DNA of 64,000 nucleotides from positions 2,108,001 to 2,172,000 of the forward strand of contig NZ_CP034660.1 in NCBI RefSeq assembly GCF_003971255.1, in the 5' to 3' direction. The position numbers were made by a program, and so were the translations under genes. The notes beneath the pieces were generated by a model. It saw only the letters and a program-made list of their open reading frames with translations, did not search any database and was not told the origin of the DNA. The DNA is from Colwellia sp. Arc7-635 (GTDB lineage Bacteria; Pseudomonadota; Gammaproteobacteria; Enterobacterales; Alteromonadaceae). Numbering within the stretch: position 1 is the stretch's first letter; each line of letters begins with the position of its first letter. Below, one piece after another: positions 8,490-18,814 of the stretch.

Positions 8490-10601
8490 TTACAATTGTG
8501 CTTGAATTGCAGTCAATGCAATGGTGTAGACAATATCGTCAACCAAAGCACCACGGGATAAGTCGTTAACTGGTTTTCTCATCCCTTGCAGCATCGGGCC
8601 TATGCTAACTAGATCAGCAGAACGCTGTACGGCTTTGTATGTGGTATTTCCAGTATTAAGATCAGGAAATATAAAAACATTTGCCTGTCCTGCAACCGGG
8701 CTATTTGGCGCTTTTTTACGTGCAACATTCTCCATGATCGCCGCATCATATTGTAATGGCCCGTCAATGATCAGATCAGGCCTTTTTTGCTGGGCAATTT
8801 TTGTTGCAGCGGCAACTTTTTCAACATCAGCGCCAAAACCTGATGTGCCTGTGCTGTAACTGATCATGGCAACTTTGGGTTTAATACCAAACTGAATTGC
8901 TGAATCAGCCGATTGAATAGCAATATCTGCAAGTTGCTCAGCATTAGGCTCAGGGTTGATCGCACAATCACCATAGATCAGTACTTGATCAGGTAATAGC
9001 ATAAAGAAAATCGACGAGACTAATGAACTGCCTTCAGCGGTTTTAATTAACTGTAATGCAGGACGAATAGTATTTGCTGTGGTGCTAACTGCGCCAGAGA
9101 CTAAGCCGTCGACTTGGCCAAGCTGCAACATCATTGTCGCTAACACAACGTTATCTCTGAGCTCTTGCTTAGCAACAACTTCAGTTAACCCTTTGGCTTT
9201 ACGTATTTCTACCATAGGCGCGATATAATTATCACGAATACTATCAGGGTCTGTTATTAATAAGCCTTCTGGTAGATGAATACCTTGCTGCTCCGCAATA
9301 CGCAAAATGGTTTCTTTGTTACCAATTAACTGACAACGCGCGATGTTGCGTTCAACGCAAATTGCAGCGGCCTTGATGGTGCGAATATCCGTACCTTCGG
9401 GTAAAACAATCAGCTTATTCGCTTTACGTGCAAGTTCGGTAAGTTTATGTCTAAAGGCCGGTGGTGACATCTTATCACTGATGCTAGCTTTGTTACTTAA
9501 TTGTGTTAGCCAATCAATGGCAAGGTTATCAGCAACATATTCTTTAACTTTCTCCTGGCGTTGAAGATCATCTTGCGGCATATCTGGATTAAAATTCATT
9601 AAGTAGCGCGATGTTTGCCATGTATCCCAAGGCACCGAAAGCACAGGTAAACCTGCGTCTAATGCCTGTTTACATAAGCTCAATATATCGTCATTAGGTA
9701 CATAACCATTGGTCAGTACCAATGCAGACACCTTGGTACCATTTAATGCAGATAAGCAAGTGGCGATGATAATATCGGTACGATCGCCAGGAGTCACAAT
9801 TAAACGACTCGGTTGTAAATGGCTCATTAAGTTATCAACACTACGAGCACAGAAGCTGATGCTACGAATACGACGATGTGCCATATCGCCACTATTGATG
9901 ATTTCGGCGTTTAGGTAATTTGCAACATCAAGCACGCGCGGTGCGATAAGATCCATTTCCCAAGGTACTGTGCCGAGTAACTCAAAGTGTCGATTTTTGA
10001 AAATTGATAAATTAATCAGTGGTGCGAGATCTAAGTGTTGATTAAATTCGTGTTCACGGGGCAGTAAACCAAATTCATCTTTGTCAGGCGAATTAATTTT
10101 ATTAATAATGCAGCCAATTAATTTTGGATTTTTAATACCACCAAAAGTTTCTGCACTCATTTCAATGCGATCTTCAAACTCTTCTACTGAATCATTATCT
10201 TGTGCGGCCACTAAAACTATTTCTGCTGATAGTGCTTGGGCAACGTCGCGGTTAATTCGACCGGCGTAAGGTTGTCGAGTGGTTGGGATCAAACCTTCAA
10301 TAATGACTACATCATGGGCCTTATCGATTGCATTAAAGTTTTCGACAATTTGCTCTAATACAATGTCATTTCGTCCGTCACCCATTTGTTGTTCAACATA
10401 AGAAAGAGAAATAGAACTCGCTGCTTCACTGTGCGCGGATACATTGCTATTTTTTGTTCGTAAATTACGTGATTGTTGCGAAATAGGCTTGAAATGACCA
10501 ACATTAATACCTTGTTGCTGGCAAGCGTGAATAAGGCCTAAAGTTATGCTACTCAGTCCTACACCAAACCCTGCTGGTATTAACATAATACGATGTGCCA
10601 T
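8490..10601 (-). CDS. pta: phosphate acetyltransferase
   Basis: Converts acetyl-CoA and phosphate to acetyl phosphate and CoA, the first half of the Pta-AckA acetate pathway. Long form of 703 residues: N-terminal P-loop-like domain (MLIPAGFGVGLSS, DEFGLLPREHEF), DRTGG-like middle domain (VTPGDRTDIIIA near residue 270), and C-terminal catalytic PTA domain from about residue 385 (LIVLPEGTDIRTIKAA, VSGAVSTTANTIRPALQ, NVFIFPDLNTGN). The start codon lies 3 bases after the ackA stop, so the two genes form an ackA-pta operon, ackA first. Cytoplasmic. Confidence 0.97.
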   Translation of the reverse strand: MAHRIMLIPAGFGVGLSSITLGLIHACQQQGINVGHFKPISQQSRNLRTKNSNVSAHSEAASSISLSYVEQQMGDGRNDIVLEQIVENFNAIDKAHDVVIIEGLIPTTRQPYAGRINRDVAQALSAEIVLVAAQDNDSVEEFEDRIEMSAETFGGIKNPKLIGCIINKINSPDKDEFGLLPREHEFNQHLDLAPLINLSIFKNRHFELLGTVPWEMDLIAPRVLDVANYLNAEIINSGDMAHRRIRSISFCARSVDNLMSHLQPSRLIVTPGDRTDIIIATCLSALNGTKVSALVLTNGYVPNDDILSLCKQALDAGLPVLSVPWDTWQTSRYLMNFNPDMPQDDLQRQEKVKEYVADNLAIDWLTQLSNKASISDKMSPPAFRHKLTELARKANKLIVLPEGTDIRTIKAAAICVERNIARCQLIGNKETILRIAEQQGIHLPEGLLITDPDSIRDNYIAPMVEIRKAKGLTEVVAKQELRDNVVLATMMLQLGQVDGLVSGAVSTTANTIRPALQLIKTAEGSSLVSSIFFMLLPDQVLIYGDCAINPEPNAEQLADIAIQSADSAIQFGIKPKVAMISYSTGTSGFGADVEKVAAATKIAQQKRPDLIIDGPLQYDAAIMENVARKKAPNSPVAGQANVFIFPDLNTGNTTYKAVQRSADLVSIGPMLQGMRKPVNDLSRGALVDDIVYTIALTAIQAQL

Positions 10602-10603
10602 TG

Positions 10604-11812
10604 TTAAATTCCTGTTTTTTGATTAAGTAGTTGAAAAGTTTGCTCAGCAATAACCCACTCTTCATTAGTGGCAATGACCCAAGCGGCACGTGATTCGTCT
10701 GATGTAATAAGGCCTGATTGACCAAAGCGATTAGTCAGGTTAGCTTCTAGATCGATTTTAAAGTTTAACAAGCTTAATTGAGAGAGAATTTTTTCACGAA
10801 TAATATTCGAATTTTCACCAATGCCACCGGTGAATATAATGCCATCAAGCTCCGTTAAACTTGCTGTATATGAGGCGATAGCTTTAGCTATACGATAACA
10901 AAACACATCAAGTGCTAAGGCTGCTTGAGGATTGTGATATTCAATATAGGCAGTTTCAATTGCACGACAATCGTTACTTATACCTGAAACACCTAATAGG
11001 CCACTTTCTTTGTTCAGCATGTTATCAATTTCTTGGGTACTATAATTAAGCTGATTAACAAGATGAAAAATAATACCTGGGTCGATATCACCGCTGCGAG
11101 TGCCCATCATAACGCCTTCTAAGGGCGTCATGCCTAAACTAGTATCAACACTTTTACCGTCTTTAATCGCAGTTACACTACAACCATTACCTAAGTGAGC
11201 ACTAATAAAACTACATTGTTCTAACGGTTTATCTATTCGCTTTGCCGCCTGTTGTGCAACAAAGAAATGACTGGTGCCATGAAAGCCATAACGTCGAATG
11301 CCGTGATCTTTGTACAGCGCATATGGAATGCCGTAAATATAAGCTTTTTCTGGCATCGTTTGATGAAATGCCGTATCAAATACAGCAACTTGCGGTAAGG
11401 TGGGGAATGCCGCTTCTGCAGCAATTATACCGGTTAAATTTGCCTTGTTATGTAGCGGTGCTAAACGAGCTAAATTCTTGATCGCCGTTTTAACATCTTC
11501 ATCAACTAAGGTTGGGTGGCAATAAGCTTCTCCGCCATGAACAACTCGATGGCCAATGGCACTGATACAAGCAACTAAGTCTAACTTTTTCAAATGCGCG
11601 ACTAAAGATAAAATGGCACTTTGATGATCAAACGGGGCAGGGATCTCAGCTTGCTCTTTTTTACCATCATATTTAATGTTTATGATGGCTTGCTCTGTCG
11701 CCAATCGTTCTGCTAAACCTGAGAGTAAAGTCGCGCCATTTTCAGGATTGATTAAGGAAAACTTGAGCGATGAGCTACCACAATTTAAAACTAATATAAA
11801 ATTATTTTTCAT
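10604..11812 (-). CDS. ackA: acetate kinase
   Basis: Phosphotransfer between acetyl phosphate and ADP, yielding acetate and ATP. Signature residues: LNCGSSSLKFS at the N-terminus, HRVVHGGE, FDTAFHQTMP (catalytic Asp), YGFHGTSH, LGNGCS and GTRSGDIDPG (catalytic Arg), and TNEEWVIA near the C-terminus. I start at the ATG at 11812, giving MKNNFILVLNCG and 402 residues; an in-frame TTG at 11821 would add three residues but has no better ribosome binding site. First gene of the ackA-pta operon and divergent from yfbV. Confidence 0.96.
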   Translation of the reverse strand: MKNNFILVLNCGSSSLKFSLINPENGATLLSGLAERLATEQAIINIKYDGKKEQAEIPAPFDHQSAILSLVAHLKKLDLVACISAIGHRVVHGGEAYCHPTLVDEDVKTAIKNLARLAPLHNKANLTGIIAAEAAFPTLPQVAVFDTAFHQTMPEKAYIYGIPYALYKDHGIRRYGFHGTSHFFVAQQAAKRIDKPLEQCSFISAHLGNGCSVTAIKDGKSVDTSLGMTPLEGVMMGTRSGDIDPGIIFHLVNQLNYSTQEIDNMLNKESGLLGVSGISNDCRAIETAYIEYHNPQAALALDVFCYRIAKAIASYTASLTELDGIIFTGGIGENSNIIREKILSQLSLLNFKIDLEANLTNRFGQSGLITSDESRAAWVIATNEEWVIAEQTFQLLNQKTGI

Positions 11813-11939
11813 AATAAACAAAGTGCCGCTTTAACAATATCTTAATGATTTTCATTATAGTCTAACAAAAAAATAAAAAGATTGATGCTGTGCAATAAAT
11901 TGTCATTATTAAGAGCATACCGCAAAGGAGGTAACAACT

Positions 11940-12419
11940 TTGTGCTATCTTTTAATTAACCTCTGTTGTAGTGTGTCGCTTATGAAGCTATCTCTGTTAG
12001 AAATTATATCTCTAGGTCGAAAGTACATAAACTTATGGCCTACACGTGCGGAACTTGGTGAGTACTTTGTCGAATATCAAGCGGTTAAAGTTAGCCGTTT
12101 AGTTTGCAAGGTTATGCCAGGATTAGCGCTGTTTTGTTTGATCCTGCAATTGTATTTTGGCTCTACAGCGGTTCTGCCACAAGCACTATTGTATAGTCTT
12201 TGTATTTTAAGCTTTCCGTTACAGGCACTCATTTTAATGGGCATTAAAGCCGATAAATTTTTGCCACCAGCATTAGCTAATTGGTATAAAGAAAGTGTTG
12301 CACGTGTTAACCAAAGTGGTGGTGACATTAAGCTATCAACGCAACGTCCACGTTATCTCGATCTTGCCCAGTTATTAAATATCACTTTTCAAAAAAGCTA
12401 CAAACCCTCTGAAGGCTAA
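11940..12419 (+). CDS. yfbV: YfbV/UPF0208 membrane protein
   Basis: Inner-membrane protein with two transmembrane segments (about residues 55-100) and a C-terminal soluble part; neighbour of ackA-pta in many gammaproteobacteria. In E. coli YfbV has been linked to limiting MatP-driven Ter macrodomain effects. Start choice: a strong ribosome binding site AAAGGAGGT at 11925-11933 sits 6-7 bases before a TTG at 11940, which would give a 159-residue protein; the ATG at 11982, matching the usual family start, has no good site. I give the TTG start, with the ATG as the alternative. A terminator follows at 12433. Confidence 0.85.
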   Translation: MCYLLINLCCSVSLMKLSLLEIISLGRKYINLWPTRAELGEYFVEYQAVKVSRLVCKVMPGLALFCLILQLYFGSTAVLPQALLYSLCILSFPLQALILMGIKADKFLPPALANWYKESVARVNQSGGDIKLSTQRPRYLDLAQLLNITFQKSYKPSEG

Positions 12420-12432
12420 GGCCTAAATACAG

Positions 12433-12481
12433 TGCGACACTATGATTGTGATTCTGATTGCAAATAGGTGTCGCATTTTTT
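12433..12481 (+). terminator. rho-independent terminator of yfbV
   Basis: Stem TGCGACAC at 12433-12440 and GTGTCGCA at 12468-12475, followed directly by six T. The 27-base loop is long. Confidence 0.6.
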
Positions 12482-12510
12482 CTCGCTGTAAACTTACTCT
12501 TAACTCGCTC

Positions 12511-13335
12511 TTAACTGGCTTTTTGATAAAGACGAATAAGAAAGTCAGCTTGGCAGATAAAGTTTGGCGTATTTAACAAGCTCGTTTTAACTTCCTCACT
12601 CGCTTTGAAAGCAAATGGTGTCATTGACAGTAGATTAAGCGTGTCTTGGCCTGTGGCTAAGTTCATCGTATAAGAAACGCTCTCTTGATGTACCAGTGTT
12701 AAATGCTCAACGGGCACTTTTTCTTCATCATGCTCTTTCGCATCATCATAAATACATTGTTTTAATTGCATTAAATGTTGCTTTGCCGGCGTTACCGTTA
12801 ATAAAAATCCACCCTTATTGAGTACACGGCTAAACTCTGTTTCTAAAATAGGTGCATAAACGGAGACAATCCAAGAGAACAATTCATCAGAAAAAGGCAG
12901 TTTTGATAAGGTGGCGACACTAAAGTGGCATTGTGGATATTTTTTCCCGGCTTTTTTTATCGCTTCTTTCGCAATATCAACACCATAAACGATATTATCA
13001 GCGTCTTTATGTTGATGAGTATAAAAACCTTCACCACAACCTGCATCGAGTATTACCGCAGGTGCACTGTTATTTGTCTGCTTTTTTTCTTGATATAAAG
13101 CCACTAATCGATCAACTAAAGGTTGGTAGTAACCTTGTTCTAAAAATGCTCGGCGAGCATTAACCATCGCCTTATTATCACCAGGATTTTTTGAATGTTT
13201 AAACTGTACCGGTAATAAGTTTAAATAATTTTCTTTAGCAAGATCAAAGCTATGGTTGTTTGCACAACGAAAAAGTTTCTCATGGCTTAGTAGAGGAGAA
13301 TTACATAAAGGGCAGGTGTAATACATTACGGTCAT
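12511..13335 (-). CDS. rlmA: 23S rRNA (guanine(745)-N(1))-methyltransferase RlmA-like
   Basis: SAM-dependent methyltransferase for G745 in helix 35 of 23S rRNA. Near the N-terminus a zinc finger is formed by CPLC and CANNH (Cys8, Cys11, Cys24, His28 with this start), as in RlmA. The SAM site is VILDAGCGEGFYTH near residue 95. The length of 274 is typical. The start is at 13335 (MTVMYY); a second Met three codons on is possible. In the RlmA(I)/RlmA(II) pair the gammaproteobacterial form modifies G745; that specificity is from family knowledge. Confidence 0.88.
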   Translation of the reverse strand: MTVMYYTCPLCNSPLLSHEKLFRCANNHSFDLAKENYLNLLPVQFKHSKNPGDNKAMVNARRAFLEQGYYQPLVDRLVALYQEKKQTNNSAPAVILDAGCGEGFYTHQHKDADNIVYGVDIAKEAIKKAGKKYPQCHFSVATLSKLPFSDELFSWIVSVYAPILETEFSRVLNKGGFLLTVTPAKQHLMQLKQCIYDDAKEHDEEKVPVEHLTLVHQESVSYTMNLATGQDTLNLLSMTPFAFKASEEVKTSLLNTPNFICQADFLIRLYQKAS

Positions 13336-13376
13336 AGGTGTCTTTATTGTTGATTGTTCAAAGTTATTTATGGTTT

Positions 13377-13401
13377 AAAAAAGGGGCCTTGCCCCTTTTT
13401 T
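13377..13401. terminator. bidirectional terminator downstream of xthA
   Basis: Perfect stem AAAAAAGGGGC / GCCCCTTTTTT with a 3-base loop. It lies 83 bases after the xthA stop on minus, just ahead of the rlmA start. Confidence 0.85.
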
Positions 13402-13483
13402 ATCATAGGTCGTAAAAATGGTCATAAAAATATTAGTATGATAGCGGTTGAGGCTACTGACTAATAAAATCGCCGGAATAATG

Positions 13484-14293
13484 TTATTTACTAAACGTCG
13501 ACCAAATAGGAGCATGATCTGAAGGCTTTTCTATGCCTCTGAGTTCATAATCAACATCTGATTCGATACAGCGACCAGCAAATTTTTCTGTTGCAAGTAC
13601 CACATCGATACGTAAACCTCGGTTGTCGTCAAAACCACGAGAGCGATAATCAAACCATGAATAACGTTCTTCACGTGTTGGATGTAATGCTCTAAAGGTG
13701 TCTGTAAAACCCCAATTCATTAAAGTGGCTAACCATTCTCTTTCTTCTGGTTGGAAACTACATTTACCGGTTTTTAACCAACGTTTGCGGTTTGGCTCAC
13801 CAATACCGATATCTAAATCAGATGGCGAAATATTAATATCTCCGATCACCACAACATTCTCATCAGGCGTATGATTTTCATTAAGATAGTGCATTAAATC
13901 TTTATAGAACTGACGTTTGTATGGGTATTTAGTTTCATGGGCAATATTGTCACCTTGTGGAAAGTAACCATTCAAGACCGTGACTTTTTCGCCATTTTCA
14001 TCCGTAGTTTGCACCATGATCATGCGCTTTTGTGCTTCTTCGTCATCAGTAGGAAAACCTTTAGTGACAACATCAGCTGCTTTTTTACAAAGCATAGCAA
14101 CACCATAATGGGCTTTTTGACCGTGAAAATACACGTGATAGCCCATTGCTTCAACATCTTCTAGCGGGAAGGCTTCATCATGAACTTTGATTTCTTGTAG
14201 GCCAATAATATCAGGTTGATGTTTATCTATAATGGCTTGAAGTTGATGAAGACGTGCGCGCAGACCATTAATATTAAAAGAGATGATTTTCAT
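13484..14293 (-). CDS. xthA: exodeoxyribonuclease III
   Basis: Mg-dependent AP endonuclease and 3'-5' exonuclease of base-excision repair. Motifs: [10 protein letters not shown] at the N-terminus, LQEIK with the metal-binding Glu near residue 34, [20 protein letters not shown] with the catalytic Asp, and SDHAPIW with the catalytic His at the end. The 269-residue length is normal. Single-gene unit ended by the hairpin at 13377-13401. Confidence 0.96.
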   Translation of the reverse strand: MKIISFNINGLRARLHQLQAIIDKHQPDIIGLQEIKVHDEAFPLEDVEAMGYHVYFHGQKAHYGVAMLCKKAADVVTKGFPTDDEEAQKRMIMVQTTDENGEKVTVLNGYFPQGDNIAHETKYPYKRQFYKDLMHYLNENHTPDENVVVIGDINISPSDLDIGIGEPNRKRWLKTGKCSFQPEEREWLATLMNWGFTDTFRALHPTREERYSWFDYRSRGFDDNRGLRIDVVLATEKFAGRCIESDVDYELRGIEKPSDHAPIWSTFSK

Positions 14294-14792
14294 ATTGAAG
14301 CTCGATAATTATTTTGCGCTCATGCTACCAGAACTTATGCATTAGCAGTAGTGCTATTACGATGAATTTTATTGATAAGCGCTAGGCCTAATAGAGAATT
14401 ACTTTAAAACCTAATATGTGAAAAACTTATGATTTTTTAATTGATAAGCATCGTGTGATTCAACTTTAACATCATAATTTAGGCGTTCACTATCGTTAGG
14501 GGAGAGTTCTTTTAGGTCAAATTAAAACGCATCAAGGCGTAGGCTAAAGAAGTTTAGTTTTATATTAGCGCTAGTTTGTGGTCTGGAAATACTTTGTTAC
14601 GTAATTGTAGGGGATGAGTGTAGTATATTTTTTCATCCTTGTTATAAACTGCAACACTGCGTTATATTCGATTAGGAATTCGATTAGTGAATTTATTCAG
14701 TGAATGTAAGTCACTAAATTACACCGCAGTTAAAAGCAGTTCAGAATAAATATAACAATAAGTTAACATAAAAATTAACCGAGGAAAGGGAA
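14294..14792. other. intergenic region between xthA and the tldD-like gene
   Basis: About 500 bases between divergent genes, with no supported gene. It must hold promoters for xthA (minus) and for the long plus-strand block starting at 14793. The site GAGGAAAGG at 14781-14789 is a strong ribosome binding site for the latter. I could not assign promoter boxes with confidence. Confidence 0.55.
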
Positions 14793-16421
14793 ATGCAAAG
14801 ACGTGATTTTATTAAACTCACCGGCGTAGGTGCTGGTGGGTTGATGTTGCCAATGTCAGGCATCGCAGTATCAGCAGATCAATTGTTAGATAAACCAATG
14901 GATATCGCTTACAAGAAGAAACTAGCAGATATCGCTTTAAATGCCGCCAAAGCTAAGGGCGCTTCTTATGCTGATGCCCGTATCGGTCGTTACCTGAATC
15001 AGTTTGTCACCACGCAAGAAAAACGAGTAGACAATATTGTTAATACTGAATCTGCAGGTATTGGTATTCGTGTTATCGCTAACGGTACGTGGGGATTCGC
15101 ATCTACTTCTAACATGACCCCAGATAGTGTGGCAAAAACCGCCGAGAAAGCGGTAGCAGTTGCCATGGCTAACTCTAAATTTCAAACCGTTCCAGTACAA
15201 CTTGCGCCAGTTAAAGGTGTTGGTGATGTCAGTTGGAATACGCCAATCAAAAAGAATGCCCTTGAAATCCCCATTAAAGATAAAGTTGATTTGTTATTGT
15301 CAGTAAATGACGCGGCAATGTCTAATGGCGCTAACTATATTACCTCTATTCTATTTTTAGTGAATGAGCAAAAATACTTTGCTTCTACAGATGGTTCATA
15401 CATAGACCAAGATGTGCATCGTTTATGGGCACCATTCTTTGCTACGGGTATTGGTAAATCTGGCTTCAAACAACGTACGGGTTTAGGAAATCCTGTTGGT
15501 ATGGGGTTTGAGTATTTAGACGGTAAAGAAGAAGATAAAATCCGTATTTCTGGTGCTAATGTTGGCTATAAAAACTCTTATGACATGGTTGAAGATGCAG
15601 CGGCTGCGGGTAAACAGCTACAAGCCAAGTTAAAAGCAAAATCTGTAGAACCGGGTAAATACGATTTAGTATTAGACCCTGCACATTTAATGCTAACGAT
15701 TCATGAATCAGTAGGGCATCCGCTAGAGCTTGACCGAGTACTAGGCTATGAAGCTAATTATGCCGGTACAAGTTTTGCGACTTTAGATAAATGGCGTAGC
15801 GGTAAGTTTAATTACGGCTCTGATATCGTTAATTTAGTTGCGGACAAAACCCAGCCTTATTCATTAGGTAACGTTGGTTACGATGATGAAGGTGTTAAAA
15901 CGAAAGAATGGGATTTAGTTAAAGATGGTACTTTAGTTAATTATCAAGCTACGCGTGATCAAGTACATATGATCGACCAAAAAGAATCGCATGGTTGTTG
16001 TTATTCACAAAGTTGGCGTGACGTGCAATTTCAACGTATGCCAAATGTTTCTTTAAAACCTAATGCAAAAGATTTATCTGCTGACGATATTATTAAAGAT
16101 GTCGAAAATGGCATCTATATCGCAGGTCGCGGTTCATTTTCAATTGACCAACAGCGTTATAACTTTCAATTTGGCGGACAATTATTTTTTGAAATCAAAG
16201 ACGGTAAAATTACTGAACAGATTGAAGATGTCGCTTATCAGTCCAACACCCAAGAGTTTTGGAATAATTGTACACAATTAGCGGGTAAATCGGATTATCG
16301 TATCGGCGGATCATTTTTTGATGGTAAAGGCCAACCTTCGCAAGTTAGTGCGGTTTCTCATGGTTGCCCAACGACACGTTTTAATAACATTAACGTGATC
16401 AATACCGCTCGTAAAGTGTAA
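14793..16421 (+). CDS. Tat-exported TldD-family metalloprotease
   Basis: TldD/PmbA (U62) family zinc protease, 542 residues, about 60 longer than cytoplasmic TldD. The N-terminus MQRRDFIKLTGVGAGGLML carries a twin-arginine signal (RRDFIK) followed by a short hydrophobic stretch, so export through Tat is predicted; classical TldD has no signal. The metal motif HESVGH gives zinc ligands His304 and His308 with Glu305. Substrate unknown; TldD/E process peptides such as microcin B17 precursor and the CcdA antitoxin in E. coli. The next gene encodes a TldE-like partner, so a heterodimer is likely. First gene of a block reaching to 27828. Confidence 0.88.
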   Translation: MQRRDFIKLTGVGAGGLMLPMSGIAVSADQLLDKPMDIAYKKKLADIALNAAKAKGASYADARIGRYLNQFVTTQEKRVDNIVNTESAGIGIRVIANGTWGFASTSNMTPDSVAKTAEKAVAVAMANSKFQTVPVQLAPVKGVGDVSWNTPIKKNALEIPIKDKVDLLLSVNDAAMSNGANYITSILFLVNEQKYFASTDGSYIDQDVHRLWAPFFATGIGKSGFKQRTGLGNPVGMGFEYLDGKEEDKIRISGANVGYKNSYDMVEDAAAAGKQLQAKLKAKSVEPGKYDLVLDPAHLMLTIHESVGHPLELDRVLGYEANYAGTSFATLDKWRSGKFNYGSDIVNLVADKTQPYSLGNVGYDDEGVKTKEWDLVKDGTLVNYQATRDQVHMIDQKESHGCCYSQSWRDVQFQRMPNVSLKPNAKDLSADDIIKDVENGIYIAGRGSFSIDQQRYNFQFGGQLFFEIKDGKITEQIEDVAYQSNTQEFWNNCTQLAGKSDYRIGGSFFDGKGQPSQVSAVSHGCPTTRFNNINVINTARKV

Positions 16422-16486
16422 TTTAACTGATATTTGAAGATAAGTATTTGACGATAAGAATAAAGCATAAAAGGAAGCAAAGCGTC

Positions 16487-17821
16487 ATGACAATTTTAAC
16501 AGAACAACACGCGAAAAAGTTATTACAAAAAGTGCTCTCATTTTCTAAAGCTGACGAATGTGAGTGTAATTTAGGCGGTGAAGTGGGTGGTAATATTCGT
16601 ACCGCTCGAAACACAGTATCAACGGCTGGTGAGCAAAGTGATTTAACCTTAGCGGTACAATCAACATTTGGCAAACGCACAGGTGTTGCCACCATTAATG
16701 AATTTGATGATGCTTCATTAATGAAAGTAGTTAAGCGCTCTGAAGAGCTTGCTAAGTTGGCACCTGAAAATCCAGAATACATGCCAATCTTTGGTCCACA
16801 AAAATACAGTAAAACTAATACTGCGTTTGATTCAACTTCAAATGTTACGCCTGATTACAGAGCGCAAGCAGCAGAGAACAGTATTAAGCCTTCTAAAGCT
16901 AATAAGTTAGTCTCGTCAGGATTTTTACAAGACGAAACAACCTTTGAAGCGATTATGAACAGCAAAGGCTTGTTTGCTTATAATAAAGCAACCAATGTTG
17001 ATTTCTCGGTGACTATTCGTACCGAAGATGGCAAGGGCTCTGGTTGGGCAACTCGCGATTACAGTGACATTAGCTTGCTTGATACCAAAGAAGCGTCGGA
17101 AATAGCGATTGAAAAATCTTTAGGTTCAGTAGACGCTAAGGAAATGGAACCTGGTAAATATACTGTTATTTTAGAGCCCGCTGCTAGTGTTGACCTATTA
17201 GGACGACTAATGGGCGCTATGGGTCAACGCCCAGCTGATGAAGGCCGCAGCTTCTTATCTAAAAAACTAAAAGAAGGCGAAACTGGCGCTAAAAATAAAA
17301 ATGGCGAAAAGATGTTTGATGAACGAGTACATATCTACTCAGATCCAAATCATCCTATTGCTCCTTCTGCACCATTTTCGGGTGATGGCTTTCCAAGAAA
17401 TAAAACTGATTGGATCAAAGGTGGTGTGATCACCAATATGCCAAACTCACCTTATTGGGCTAAGCATACCGATACTGAGTATGTGCCGCGCGGTGGCAGT
17501 TTTATTATGGCTGGCGGTGATGAGTCATTAGCAGAAATGATAAAAAACACGCGTCGTGGTGTACTCGTTACACGTCTTTGGTATATTCGCGCATTAGACC
17601 CTCAAACACTGCTACAAACTGGGTTAACGCGTGACGGTACTTTCTATATTGAAAATGGCAAAATTAAGTATCCAATTAAAAACTTCCGTTTCAATGAAAG
17701 CCCGATTGTTATGCTCAATAATATCGAAGCATTAGGTAAGCCTGTACGTATTAACGGTAATATGGTTCCGCCGATGAAAATTCGTGACTTTACCTTTAGC
17801 AGTTTGTCAGACGCTGTTTAG
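16487..17821 (+). CDS. TldE/PmbA-family protein
   Basis: Second member of the TldD/TldE pair, 444 residues from the ATG at 16487; an in-frame TTG at 16448 would add 13 residues. The lack of a HExxxH motif is expected for TldE, the non-catalytic partner that completes the active site of TldD. Near the C-terminus PRGGSFIMAGGDESLAEMI and TRRGVLVTRLWYIR match the conserved end of the family. No signal peptide is visible although the TldD partner has a Tat signal; it may stay in the cytoplasm or be carried through Tat bound to its partner. It lies 65 bases after the TldD gene. Confidence 0.86.
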   Translation: MTILTEQHAKKLLQKVLSFSKADECECNLGGEVGGNIRTARNTVSTAGEQSDLTLAVQSTFGKRTGVATINEFDDASLMKVVKRSEELAKLAPENPEYMPIFGPQKYSKTNTAFDSTSNVTPDYRAQAAENSIKPSKANKLVSSGFLQDETTFEAIMNSKGLFAYNKATNVDFSVTIRTEDGKGSGWATRDYSDISLLDTKEASEIAIEKSLGSVDAKEMEPGKYTVILEPAASVDLLGRLMGAMGQRPADEGRSFLSKKLKEGETGAKNKNGEKMFDERVHIYSDPNHPIAPSAPFSGDGFPRNKTDWIKGGVITNMPNSPYWAKHTDTEYVPRGGSFIMAGGDESLAEMIKNTRRGVLVTRLWYIRALDPQTLLQTGLTRDGTFYIENGKIKYPIKNFRFNESPIVMLNNIEALGKPVRINGNMVPPMKIRDFTFSSLSDAV

Positions 17822-17970
17822 TTAGCATTGCGTTTTTATATGCTAATGGCTATTCATCGTGTTAATGATGGTATTAGCTAAGTATTAACAAGCCTTAATA
17901 AAAAGGATAGCAAGTTAAAGGGTGAGCGCAGATATGATCAGCGTTTACCCTTATTGTTTTTTCGTGTTAT

Positions 17971-18672
17971 ATGAATCGACGTAATTTTATTCGTACCCTC
18001 TCGTTATTTTCTGCTGGCGCATGTGCGTTGCCGTTTTTACGTTTGAGTGCGCAAGAGCAAATAGACTTCTTTTTTACTCGCTTGAGCTATGAGTCAGGTG
18101 ATTGGGAAGTTGACGAAAGAATGCCTGCTAATGTGCTTAACTCTCTCATTGAATACACCAGTTTACGGGTTGATATAAAAGAGCGCATTGTTCCCTTATC
18201 TGATCCTCAAATGCTTGCCGCGCCTTTTTGCTATTTAGCGGGGCATCGATTAGTGCAATTTAGTGCCGAAGAAAAACAAAACTTTCAACATTATGTTGAA
18301 AACGGTGGTTTTATTTTTGTCGACGATTGTAATCATGATATTGACGGCATGTTTGCCCGAAGTTTTGAACGACAAATGAGCGAAATGTTTGGTGAAAAAG
18401 CCTTAAAAAAAATTCCTAATGATCATCCGATTTATTCCGCCTTTTTCAAGTTTGATGGTCCACCTCGAACCTCAATTGAACTGAACGGTTGGGGCGATGA
18501 TTTAGTGCATAACTACTTAAAAGCAATAGAAATAGATGGCCGTATCGCCGTATTATATAGTAATAAAGATTTAGGCTGTGAATGGGATTATGACTTTCGA
18601 AACAAGCGTTGGTTGAGTGTCGACAACACACGTTTTGCTGTCAATATTGTGATGTATGCCATGAACAGCTAA
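17971..18672 (+). CDS. DUF4159 protein with twin-arginine signal
   Basis: A 233-residue protein starting MNRRNFIRTLSLFSAGACALP, a Tat-type signal (RRNFIR plus hydrophobic core). The rest fits DUF4159: RLSYESGDWEVDERMPANV, a middle GGFIFVDDCNHD and a C-terminal WDYDFRN. The fold resembles a glutamine-amidotransferase-like domain without the nucleophile, from family knowledge. DUF4159 proteins recur beside MoxR/DUF58 genes in Bacteroidetes and Planctomycetes, which matches the next genes here. Function unknown. It is preceded by a 149-base gap and followed by one of 142 bases. Confidence 0.75.
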   Translation: MNRRNFIRTLSLFSAGACALPFLRLSAQEQIDFFFTRLSYESGDWEVDERMPANVLNSLIEYTSLRVDIKERIVPLSDPQMLAAPFCYLAGHRLVQFSAEEKQNFQHYVENGGFIFVDDCNHDIDGMFARSFERQMSEMFGEKALKKIPNDHPIYSAFFKFDGPPRTSIELNGWGDDLVHNYLKAIEIDGRIAVLYSNKDLGCEWDYDFRNKRWLSVDNTRFAVNIVMYAMNS

Positions 18673-18814
18673 TCGAGCTAGTTTAATAGCAACCAATGGA
18701 ATAGCTGACACTTTAGTCGGCAGTATCATCGGCAAAATCACCAGCAAAGTACCGGTAAAGTCACCGAAAAAATTAACCAGACCATAATAACAATATTTAT
18801 AAAATGGAACATTA

